DNA of 8,820 nucleotides, taken from an uncultured Erysipelotrichaceae bacterium (lineage in GTDB: Bacteria > Bacillota_I > Bacilli_A > Erysipelotrichales > Erysipelotrichaceae). The DNA lies in NCBI GenBank assembly GCA_902795525.1, contig CADBLN010000150.1, positions 1 through 8,820 of the forward strand. Reading direction: 5' to 3'. A program made the translations under genes and the position numbers. The notes beneath the pieces are model-generated. The model searched no databases, was not told the DNA's origin, and saw nothing but the letters and a program-made list of their open reading frames with translations. Shown here one piece after another: positions 1 through 4,771 of the stretch (positions are counted from its first letter, which is position 1; each line of letters begins with the position of its first letter).

Positions 1-1119
1 AGTGCTGTATTAGGATTCGTACCTCAGATGTTAGTGTTATTCTTAATGCTTTGTATTCTTGAAGATTGTGGTTATATGGCTCGTGTTGCCTTTGTTATGG
101 ACCGTATTTTCCGTAAATTTGGATTATCAGGAAAGAGCTTTATTCCAATGCTGATTGGTTCTGGCTGTGGAGTTCCTGGTATTATGGCAACTAGAACTAT
201 TGAAAATGAACGTGATCGTCGTATGACTATAATGACCACTTGTTTCATTCCTTGTGGGGCAAAGATTCCAATCATTGGTTTGATTGCTGGTGCTGTATTT
301 GATAACGCAGCTTGGGTAGCAACTTCTGCTTACTTCATTGGCGTTGGTGCAATTATAGTTTCAGGAATCATGTTGAAGAAGACAAAAATGTTTGCTGGAG
401 ACCCTGCTCCATTTGTAATGGAATTACCAGCATACCATGTTCCTTCAGTAGAAAATGTTCTCAGAGGAACTTGGGAAAGAGGATGGAGCTTTATCAAACG
501 TGCCGGTAGTGTAATCGTCTTATCAAGCATATGTATTTGGGTATTGAACTCATTAACATTAGAAGGTGGATTGCATTACATCGGTGAAGGTGAAGAAACA
601 AGTATTCTTGAAGTTATAGGTACTGCGGTAGCATTCATCTTTAAACCATTAGGTTTTGGTACATGGCAAGCTACAGTTGCAACTGTTCTTGGCTTAGTTG
701 CTAAAGAGGATGTTGTTGGCACAATTGGTACTTTAATTAGTATGGAAAATCTACCGGATTTAGTTGATGAAGGTGCAAATATTATGGGAGCATTAGACCT
801 CTTCTTCAATGGAAGTGCCATTGCAGCATATTCATTCATGTTATTTAACTTATTGTGTGCCCCTTGCTTCGCTGCTATGGGTGCAATCAAACGTGAAATG
901 AACAATGCTAAATGGACCATTATTGCAATTGGTTATATGACAGGGTTTGCATATGTCATATCATTGATTGTCTACCAAGTTGGTTCAGCCTTAACAGGTG
1001 GATTAAACGTAGTTGGTCTTTTAGTAGCATTACTTTGTTTGGGCTTTATGCTTTACATGCTATTTGTTAAGAAATATCATGAAAGTGAGAAACTAACTCA
1101 AGAGGTAAGGGTTAGTTAG
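1..1119 (+). CDS. feoB: Ferrous iron transport protein B, C-terminal membrane part (5' end outside window)
   Basis: The reading frame is open from base 1, so the true start and the N-terminal GTPase domain lie upstream. The 372 visible residues are the transmembrane core of FeoB, which takes up Fe(II) across the cytoplasmic membrane. Recognisable family blocks are LEDCGYMARVAFVMDR and SGKSFIPMLIGSGCGVPG near the N-terminus of this piece, followed by FIPCGAKIPI and, near the end, LCAPCFAAMGAIKRE. These are the Gate regions, with conserved cysteines proposed to lie on the iron path. Several hydrophobic segments follow one another up to the last one (about residues 335-360), which precedes a short charged tail. 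The full protein would be roughly 650-720 residues, so about half is seen. The next gene, 25 bases downstream, encodes a small partner protein, which supports a feo operon. FeoA is not visible and may lie upstream. Identification is very secure. Confidence 0.97.
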   Translation, partial: SAVLGFVPQMLVLFLMLCILEDCGYMARVAFVMDRIFRKFGLSGKSFIPMLIGSGCGVPGIMATRTIENERDRRMTIMTTCFIPCGAKIPIIGLIAGAVFDNAAWVATSAYFIGVGAIIVSGIMLKKTKMFAGDPAPFVMELPAYHVPSVENVLRGTWERGWSFIKRAGSVIVLSSICIWVLNSLTLEGGLHYIGEGEETSILEVIGTAVAFIFKPLGFGTWQATVATVLGLVAKEDVVGTIGTLISMENLPDLVDEGANIMGALDLFFNGSAIAAYSFMLFNLLCAPCFAAMGAIKREMNNAKWTIIAIGYMTGFAYVISLIVYQVGSALTGGLNVVGLLVALLCLGFMLYMLFVKKYHESEKLTQEVRVS

Positions 1120-1144
1120 TTCATAAAAGATAGGAGGAATTCCA

Positions 1145-1360
1145 ATGTTTTGGATACAAAATAATCTGGCAAACATAATAACGTTGTTATGTATTGGATT
1201 GCTGATTTATATATGTGTTAGAAATCTAATTAATGATAAGAAGTCTGGTGTTCCTTCTTGTGGGGCTAAATCATGTGCAAGTTGTTTAGGTAAATGTGGC
1301 TTATACGATGCATGTGAGATGATAGCAAATAGAGAAAAGAAAAAGGATATGGTCAATTAA
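1145..1360 (+). CDS. FeoB-associated Cys-rich membrane protein
   Basis: This is a small protein of 71 residues with one hydrophobic segment at about residues 8-27, followed by a short basic stretch and a cysteine cluster (C39, C44, C47, C51, C57). It ends in a lysine-rich tail. This layout, directly behind feoB, matches the FeoB-associated Cys-rich membrane protein family found in many Bacillota. By position and cysteine content it is thought to assist FeoB, perhaps binding iron on the cytoplasmic side, but the biochemical role is not established. The start is fixed by AGGAGG at 1132-1137, seven bases before the ATG. The gene probably shares the feoB transcript. Its last codons and stop lie inside the terminator stem at 1342-1376, so coding and terminator functions overlap. 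Confidence 0.88.
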   Translation: MFWIQNNLANIITLLCIGLLIYICVRNLINDKKSGVPSCGAKSCASCLGKCGLYDACEMIANREKKKDMVN

Positions 1361-1380
1361 ACTGACCATATCCTTTGTTT
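1342..1380. terminator. Bidirectional intrinsic terminator between the feo operon and mscL
   Basis: A perfect 14-bp inverted repeat (1342-1355 with 1363-1376) surrounds a 7-base loop. On the plus strand it is followed by GTTTT. Read on the minus strand it is followed by a T-rich tract (complement of the A-rich bases 1325-1341). It can therefore stop both the feo transcript and the convergent mscL transcript, whose stop codon is at 1389-1391. The left arm covers the last codons of the Cys-rich protein gene and its TAA lies in the loop. Confidence 0.9.
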
Positions 1381-1388
1381 TAAATAAA

Positions 1389-1775
1389 CTATTTCTTCTT
1401 TTTTAACAAATCTCTTATTTCAGCCAATAATTCTTCTTGAGTAGGACCAGCTGGTTCTTCAGCAACTGTCTCAGCTGGCTTTATCATTGCTTCTTTAGCT
1501 TTGTTAAAAGCTTTGATGAAAATGAATAAGCATAATGCTGTCAATACGAAGCTAATAATAGCAGTTAAGAAATTACCATAGCCAATGCCATTCCAAGCCA
1601 TACTAGCTAAACCATCTGTATTGCCAAAAATAAGGCCAAGGATAGGAACAAAAATATCTCCAACTAATGATGAAATAACACCGCTGAAGGCACCGCCTAT
1701 AATAACACCTATAGCCAAATCAATTAGATTTCCACCAATTGCAAACTCCTTAAATTCTTCAAAAAACTTTTTCAT
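1389..1775 (-). CDS. mscL: Large-conductance mechanosensitive channel
   Basis: This protein of 128 residues matches the usual MscL length of 120-150. MscL is a homopentameric membrane pore that opens under high membrane tension and releases solutes after sudden osmotic downshift. The N-terminus MKKFFEEFKEFAIGGN is the amphipathic helix and the family signature. TM1 follows at about 15-45 (NLIDLAIGVIIGGAFSGVIS, with GDIFVPILG at its end). A periplasmic loop with NGIGYGNF comes next, then TM2 at about 68-90. The linker is rich in A, P and E, and the C-terminal helix is TQEELLAEIRDLL with a polylysine end. A longer reading frame adds seven residues, but AGGAGG (complement of 1782-1787) lies six bases before the ATG at 1775, so this start is preferred. 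The gene is monocistronic, convergent with feo and divergent from tRNA-Arg. Confidence 0.96.
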   Translation of the reverse strand: MKKFFEEFKEFAIGGNLIDLAIGVIIGGAFSGVISSLVGDIFVPILGLIFGNTDGLASMAWNGIGYGNFLTAIISFVLTALCLFIFIKAFNKAKEAMIKPAETVAEEPAGPTQEELLAEIRDLLKKKK

Positions 1776-1799
1776 ATATACCCTCCTGTACAACAAAAA

Positions 1800-1828
1800 A
1801 TTTTAGCACAAGATTAAGCCTATTTCAA
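1800..1828 (-). promoter_or_regulatory. mscL promoter
   Basis: Read on the minus strand, TTGAAA (complement of 1823-1828) is separated by 17 bases from TAAAAT (complement of 1800-1805). The -10 box is preceded by TGC, which makes an extended -10. The expected start of transcription is near 1793, giving a leader of about 18 bases before the mscL ATG. The promoter is seen by pattern only. Confidence 0.75.
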
Positions 1829-1832
1829 TTTA

Positions 1833-1841
1833 TGATATACT
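1833..1841 (+). promoter_or_regulatory. Promoter -10 of tRNA-Arg and the HAD gene
   Basis: TATACT at 1836-1841 is preceded by TGA, forming an extended -10 about 10 bases before the tRNA 5' end. The -35 region is poor (ATTAAG at 1813-1818 is the best placed). The elements interleave with the mscL promoter on the other strand, so RNA polymerase could not sit on both at once. Confidence 0.6.
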
Positions 1842-1851
1842 ATAAGCACAT

Positions 1852-1928
1852 GCGCCCGTAGTTCAGTGGATTAGAATATTTGATTCCGATTCAAAAGGTC
1901 GTAGGTTCGATTCCTACCGGGCGCGCCA
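1852..1928 (+). tRNA. tRNA-Arg, anticodon CCG
   Basis: The cloverleaf folds completely. The acceptor stem is GCGCCCG (1852-1858) with CGGGCGC (1918-1924). The D stem is GTTC with GAAT, including one G-U pair. The anticodon stem is TTTGA with TCAAA around loop TTCCGAT, giving anticodon CCG at 1886-1888. The T arm is GTAGG, TTCGATT, CCTAC (1901-1917). The discriminator is G1925 and CCA is encoded at 1926-1928. It reads only CGG arginine codons. Only 10 bases separate it from the ATG of the HAD gene, and no terminator intervenes, so the two are expected on one primary transcript. The Shine-Dalgarno of the HAD gene begins at the last base of CCA. Confidence 0.96.
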
Positions 1929-1938
1929 AAGGTGAAAT

Positions 1939-3093
1939 ATGAAATATAAAGCAATACTATTTGATTTAGATGGAACACTACTGGATAGTTTAGATGATTT
2001 AACGGACGCTACCAACGCAACCATGCGACAGTTTCAAAGGAATGAGAGAACAAAGGAAGAAGTTCGGCAGTTTGTTGGTAATGGCATTGTAAGATTAATC
2101 AGAGAAGCAGCAGGTGAGGGTTTTGAATATTTAAATGAAGCCGTAGCTTTTCAACGGGAATATTATGATGCTCATAGCGTAATTAAGACAAAACCTTATG
2201 ATGGTATTTTGGAAATGCTGGAGGTTTTAAAGCGAAATGGTGTCAAAATGGCCATTGTCTCCAATAAACCACAACCAACAGTAACAAAGCTAAAAGAGCT
2301 GTTTTTTGAAGATTATATTGATGTGGCAATTGGAGAAACACCTAATGTTAAACATAAACCAGAACCAGATACTTTGTTTGAAGCGCTAGATAAATTGGCA
2401 GTGAATAAAGATGATGCGGTATATGTAGGTGATTCTGAAGTTGATGTTTTAACTACTGGAAACGCTTCAATGGAAGGTCTTTTTGTTGATTGGGGCTTTA
2501 GGGACAGAGAAGTGTTAAAACAAGCTGGGGCAAAGGAAATTTGTTCAAATCCTGAAGAACTGCTATATGCACTGAATAATCATAAAGAATTGCATCGGGA
2601 GATTGAAGATTATCTAGAAGATAATATTATTGAAGATACCCTATCAGCAATTGATAAACTTCCTTCTTCCAGGAAAAAGTTTTTATCTAATTATGTTGAA
2701 GAAGTCTCAGTAGGGGCACAATTATCACAACGCAGTATTGATGATGTGATTGACCAATTAGATGAGAGTTTTTCTGAATCAGTCTTAAGACTTATTGATG
2801 ATAAAGGATATAGTGATGTTGAAGTATATAAGAGGGCAGGAATAGATCGGAAACTGTTCTCAAAGCTTAGAAGCAATGTAAACTATCAGCCTTCTAGGAA
2901 TACTGCTTTGTCATTATGCTTAGCTCTTAAACTTTCTTTGGATGAAACCAAGGACCTTTTAAACAAAGCTGGTTTTGCGCTAAGTAAATCAAATAAGGCA
3001 GATATGATAATTAAGTTTTTCATTGAAAAAGAAGATTATGATTTATATAAAGTCAATGAGGCTTTAAATCACTTTGGTGAAACCTGTTTGTAA
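1939..3093 (+). CDS. HAD phosphatase (phosphoglycolate phosphatase-like) fused to a C-terminal XRE-like helical domain
   Basis: The protein has 384 residues, far more than the 210-220 of a normal Gph/PpaX phosphatase. Residues 1-212 form a complete HAD hydrolase. Motif I is FDLDGT with D9 and D11, followed by a helical cap; motif II is IVSN with S108. Motif III has K140 in KHKPEP, and motif IV is GDSEVD (164-169). All catalytic positions are present, so it should dephosphorylate a small phosphate ester; the substrate is unknown. Residues 213-275 are a charged helical linker. Residues 276-384 (from ESFSESVLRLIDDKG to LNHFGETCL) resemble a helix-turn-helix-like domain that I recall at the C-terminus of macro-domain and other Bacillota proteins. 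Whether it binds DNA is unproven. The start ATG at 1939 is supported by AAAGGTG at 1928-1934, touching tRNA-Arg. Four of its 18 arginines are CGG (2065, 2155, 2596, 2848). No other gene in the window uses CGG. Confidence 0.87.
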   Translation: MKYKAILFDLDGTLLDSLDDLTDATNATMRQFQRNERTKEEVRQFVGNGIVRLIREAAGEGFEYLNEAVAFQREYYDAHSVIKTKPYDGILEMLEVLKRNGVKMAIVSNKPQPTVTKLKELFFEDYIDVAIGETPNVKHKPEPDTLFEALDKLAVNKDDAVYVGDSEVDVLTTGNASMEGLFVDWGFRDREVLKQAGAKEICSNPEELLYALNNHKELHREIEDYLEDNIIEDTLSAIDKLPSSRKKFLSNYVEEVSVGAQLSQRSIDDVIDQLDESFSESVLRLIDDKGYSDVEVYKRAGIDRKLFSKLRSNVNYQPSRNTALSLCLALKLSLDETKDLLNKAGFALSKSNKADMIIKFFIEKEDYDLYKVNEALNHFGETCL

Positions 3094-3163
3094 ATGTCGT
3101 TTTACAAACGACCACGTCAGTTTAGTTGAATGGTATCCTCTGTTTGTGAAACGGAGGATTTTT
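3086..3163 (+). promoter_or_regulatory. Candidate attenuator between the HAD and vWA genes
   Basis: Four segments can pair in exclusive ways. Segment 1, GTTTGTAAA (3086-3094), covers the HAD stop codon and pairs perfectly with segment 2, TTTACAAAC (3101-3109). Segment 2 can instead pair with segment 3, GTTTGTGAA (3142-3150), over nine pairs with one G-U. Segment 3 is also part of the left arm of an 11-bp hairpin (3135-3145 with 3149-3159) that ends in TTTTT and holds the vWA Shine-Dalgarno in its right arm. A third small repeat, GTCGTTT/AAACGAC (3096-3112), competes as well. This is the layout of a transcription or translation attenuator. The pairings are seen directly; the function is inferred. 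Confidence 0.55.
3135..3163 (+). terminator. Terminator-like hairpin that encloses the vWA ribosome binding site
   Basis: ATCCTCTGTTT (3135-3145) pairs with AAACGGAGGAT (3149-3159) over 11 positions, with one U-G pair and a three-base loop. A run of five T (3159-3163) follows. GGAGG at 3153-3157, the Shine-Dalgarno for the ATG at 3166, lies in the right arm. The hairpin could end HAD transcription, hide the ribosome binding site, or do both. The short T run makes it a modest terminator. Confidence 0.6.
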
Positions 3164-3165
3164 AA

Positions 3166-3789
3166 ATGACAAAGACAATAGAATTAGTATTTATTTTAGA
3201 CAGAAGCGGTTCAATGGGAGGCCTAGAATCAGACACAATTGGTGGTTATAACTCATTGTTGAAGGAACAAAAAGAGTCAAAGGCAAACATCAACGTTAGC
3301 ACAGTTTTATTTGATGACAGGTATGAGCTATTACATGATCGTGTTGCCATTGATAAAGTTAAGCCAATTACCAAAGAAGAGTATTATGTGAGAGGCTGTA
3401 CAGCTTTAATGGATGCGGTAGGGAAAACTGTGGATAGGCTTGACGAAGTTGTTGATGATGATGCCAGAGTGATGATGGTAATCACAACTGATGGTTTGGA
3501 AAATGCCAGTCGTAATTACAACCAAAGAGAGATCAAAAGAATGATTGAATCTCACAAGGAAAAAGGATGGGAATTTATCTTTCTAGGCGCAAATATTGAT
3601 GCGATAGAAACAGCTAGATATTATGGCATTAGTGAAGATAGAGCCAGTAATTATCAAAATGATTCAAAGGGTGTTGCGACTAACTTTAAATCATTGTCTA
3701 AACTTGTTCAAAGTTTTGAGTGCGGTTGTGCTGTTGGTGCTGATTGGAAGGAAGAAATAGAAGAATACTATGAAAAAACAAATGGGTAA
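3166..3789 (+). CDS. von Willebrand factor A (VWA) domain protein, TerY-like
   Basis: The 207 residues are essentially one VWA domain. The metal-ion-dependent adhesion site is intact: D12-R-S14-G-S16 in FILDRSGSMGG, T79 in RGCTALMDA, and D109 in TTDGLEN. Such soluble bacterial VWA proteins bind Mg2+ and mediate protein-protein contacts. No signal peptide or membrane segment is visible, so it should act in the cytoplasm. The C-terminal part (about 136-207, from EFIFLGANIDA) is a conserved extension of this subfamily. It ends with two cysteines (C186, C188) in ECGCAVGADW and an acidic helix. The ATG at 3166 has GGAGG eight bases upstream, within a hairpin. No convincing promoter precedes it, so it probably depends on read-through from the HAD gene. 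Its partner is unknown. The neighbouring XRE-like fusion is the natural candidate, because in my recollection VWA genes of this type often sit beside proteins with that domain. Confidence 0.88.
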   Translation: MTKTIELVFILDRSGSMGGLESDTIGGYNSLLKEQKESKANINVSTVLFDDRYELLHDRVAIDKVKPITKEEYYVRGCTALMDAVGKTVDRLDEVVDDDARVMMVITTDGLENASRNYNQREIKRMIESHKEKGWEFIFLGANIDAIETARYYGISEDRASNYQNDSKGVATNFKSLSKLVQSFECGCAVGADWKEEIEEYYEKTNG

Positions 3790-3815
3790 GGCAGCATCTA
3801 CATGGGTGTGCTCAA

Positions 3816-3844
3816 TTGACGATTAATACCTTTTTGACTATAAT
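3816..3844 (+). promoter_or_regulatory. Strong promoter of the Veg-like gene and tRNA-Leu
   Basis: TTGACG (3816-3821) and TATAAT (3839-3844) are separated by exactly 17 bases, the closest match to the sigma-A consensus in the window. Transcription should start near 3851, leaving a leader of about 85 bases before the ATG at 3936. Confidence 0.85.
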
Positions 3845-3867
3845 ATTAAGGAAGAAACACACGATTT

Positions 3868-3896
3868 CGGGCATGAATCTCTATGATTTATGCTCG
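3868..3896 (+). promoter_or_regulatory. Leader hairpin of the Veg-like gene
   Basis: CGGGCATGAAT (3868-3878) pairs with ATTTATGCTCG (3886-3896) over 11 positions, two of them G-U in RNA, around a seven-base loop. It lies in the 5' leader about 17 bases downstream of the predicted transcription start. No good T run follows (TTTAATT), so it is more likely an RNA-stability or regulatory element than a terminator. It matches no riboswitch class I know. Confidence 0.45.
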
Positions 3897-3935
3897 TTTA
3901 ATTGGGTATTTATCTTTAGAATAGAAGGTGATAAA

Positions 3936-4190
3936 ATGGGCGCAAGAGCTGAAAGAAATTATGACCCAAATAGTATCACAAATACGCAGCAGTTTATTCA
4001 AAGTTTGGTTAACAAGAAAGTGCAAGTCACTTACCACAACAGGGGTAAAGACATTTGTGATGAAGGCATTATAACTAATGCTTTTAAAAATATCTTTATT
4101 TTTGAATATGAACGTAATGGTAGAGTATTTAAAGAGTCATTCACTTATTCAGATGTCATGACTGAAGAGATTGTTATTACTGAATGTTAA
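3936..4190 (+). CDS. Veg-like small protein (DUF1021 family, distant)
   Basis: The protein has 84 residues, close to the 80-90 of Bacillus subtilis Veg. The match is seen in its C-terminal two thirds. LVNKKVQVTYHNRGK corresponds to the first beta strands (GKRLTLKANGGR in Veg), EGIITNAFKNIFIFEYE to the centre, and FTYSDVMTEEIVI to the family end block SYADVLTETVEL. Veg is a small SH3/Sm-like beta protein; in B. subtilis it was reported to stimulate biofilm gene expression, and its molecular target is unclear. The N-terminus (residues 1-18) is unlike Veg and rich in N and R. The reading frame extends 40 codons upstream, but that part overlaps the promoter. GAAGGTG at 3924-3930, five bases before the ATG at 3936, fixes the start. 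tRNA-Leu begins three bases after the stop. Homology is by recalled alignment and moderate. Confidence 0.72.
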   Translation: MGARAERNYDPNSITNTQQFIQSLVNKKVQVTYHNRGKDICDEGIITNAFKNIFIFEYERNGRVFKESFTYSDVMTEEIVITEC

Positions 4191-4193
4191 CAA

Positions 4194-4277
4194 GCACCAG
4201 TGGCGGAATCGGCAGACGCGTACGTCTCAGACGCGTATGATTATATCGTATGAGTTCAAGTCTCATCTGGTGCACCA
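4194..4277 (+). tRNA. tRNA-Leu, anticodon CAG
   Basis: This is a class II tRNA with a long variable arm. The acceptor stem is GCACCAG (4194-4200) with CTGGTGC (4267-4273). The D arm holds the leucine-type block TGGCGGAATCGGCAGACGC. The anticodon stem is TACGT with GCGTA (one G-U pair) around loop CTCAGAC, giving anticodon CAG at 4228-4230. The T arm is ATGAG, TTCAAGT, CTCAT. The discriminator is A4274 and CCA is encoded at 4275-4277. It reads CUG codons. It lies three bases behind the Veg-like gene and has no promoter of its own, so it must be cut from the Veg-like mRNA. Confidence 0.96.
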
Positions 4278-4285
4278 TTGAATCT

Positions 4286-4319
4286 AAACCCAGACCTTTA
4301 GGCTTGGGTTTTGTTTTTT
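4286..4319 (+). terminator. Terminator after tRNA-Leu
   Basis: AAACCCA (4286-4292) pairs with TGGGTTT (4305-4311). The inner part continues imperfectly to CC/GG around loop TTTA. TGTTTTTT follows at 4312-4319. The terminator ends the Veg-like / tRNA-Leu transcript just before the next promoter. Confidence 0.82.
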
Positions 4320-4325
4320 GTGTTA

Positions 4326-4336
4326 TGATATATAAT
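4326..4336 (+). promoter_or_regulatory. Putative promoter -10 of the zinc-ribbon gene
   Basis: TATAAT at 4331-4336 lies two bases beyond a TG (TGATATATAAT), with TATATA at 4329-4334 as the alternative extended -10. No good -35 is present, since the region upstream is the T tract of the preceding terminator. The leader would be very short, with the Shine-Dalgarno almost at its 5' end. Confidence 0.45.
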
Positions 4337-4354
4337 GTATTGGGAGGATGAATT

Positions 4355-4717
4355 ATGTTTATTATTTGGGGAACTAAAGTTATTAATAAGAAACTGGATT
4401 TTGTTCAAGAGGTTCTTTGTAATCATTGTGGCAGAAGAGGAATTATAGAGGTATATAAGCAAAGTACTGCCTTTACTCTTTTTTATATTCCAACTTTTAG
4501 GTGGGGTACAAAGTATTTGGCAAGGATGAGTTGTTGTGGTTTTGTTATTGAACTGGATAAGGATTTAGGTAAACAAATTGAAAAAGGAGAAATCCAACAA
4601 TTGAGTAAGTATTTATTTCCTGAGGGACAGCATGTACATGTTTGTGCTAACTGTGGAAATGAATACAAAGGTGATGGCAAGTTTTGCCCAAAATGCGGAA
4701 ATGAGTTTAGCGAATAG
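4355..4717 (+). CDS. Zinc-ribbon protein with two predicted metal sites
   Basis: This is a small soluble protein of 120 residues. The N-terminal part begins FIIWGTKVI, a start I recall from small Bacillota zinc-ribbon proteins. It carries C22-x2-C25 and, after a hydrophobic beta region (about 36-50), the pair C60-C61; these four cysteines could form one zinc site. The C-terminus has a classical zinc ribbon, C97-x2-C100 and C111-x2-C114 (CANCGNEY and FCPKCGNEF). A lysine-rich helix joins the two. No catalytic motif is visible and the function is unknown; proteins of this kind may bind nucleic acid or other proteins. GGAGG at 4343-4347, seven bases before the ATG, sets the start. The gene lies alone between two terminators and appears to be its own transcription unit. 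Confidence 0.75.
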   Translation: MFIIWGTKVINKKLDFVQEVLCNHCGRRGIIEVYKQSTAFTLFYIPTFRWGTKYLARMSCCGFVIELDKDLGKQIEKGEIQQLSKYLFPEGQHVHVCANCGNEYKGDGKFCPKCGNEFSE

Positions 4718-4741
4718 ACAACCGATTGGTTGTTTTTTTTT
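4718..4741 (+). terminator. Terminator after the zinc-ribbon gene
   Basis: ACAACC (4718-4723) and GGTTGT (4728-4733) form a perfect six-bp stem with loop GATT, followed by a run of nine T ending at 4741. It starts one base after the stop codon. The promoter of the next operon begins immediately behind it. Confidence 0.88.
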
Positions 4742-4742
4742 A

Positions 4743-4751
4743 TGATATAAT
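4743..4751 (+). promoter_or_regulatory. Extended -10 promoter of the hydrolase-dUTPase-DUF4153-rpiB operon
   Basis: TGATATAAT gives a consensus -10 (4746-4751) with the TG extension. No proper -35 is found, because that region is occupied by the preceding terminator. The predicted start is near 4758, about 14 bases before the ATG. Confidence 0.6.
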
Positions 4752-4771
4752 TGTTTTACGGAGATGGTTGA

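Noticed and set aside
576..920. A 114-residue minus-strand reading frame within feoB
   Set aside because: It is the shadow of a strongly conserved coding region; no ribosome binding site or recognisable protein was seen.
1776..1796. A longer MscL start seven codons upstream
   Set aside because: The AGGAGG ribosome binding site lies inside that extension and is correctly spaced for the ATG at 1775; MscL proteins normally begin with MKKFFEEFKEFA-type sequence.
3790..3815. A terminator directly after the vWA gene
   Set aside because: Only a short, imperfect GCA/TGC pairing with a large loop and no T run is present, so the end of the vWA transcript is undefined.
3816..3935. A 40-codon N-terminal extension of the Veg-like protein beginning with TTG at 3816
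   Set aside because: The TTG lies within the -35 box of a near-consensus promoter, and a good Shine-Dalgarno sits before the internal ATG at 3936, which gives the usual Veg length.
1852..4277. The segment between the two tRNA genes as an integrated island
   Set aside because: No repeated tRNA 3' end, integrase, transposase or other mobility gene is visible, and both tRNAs are complete.
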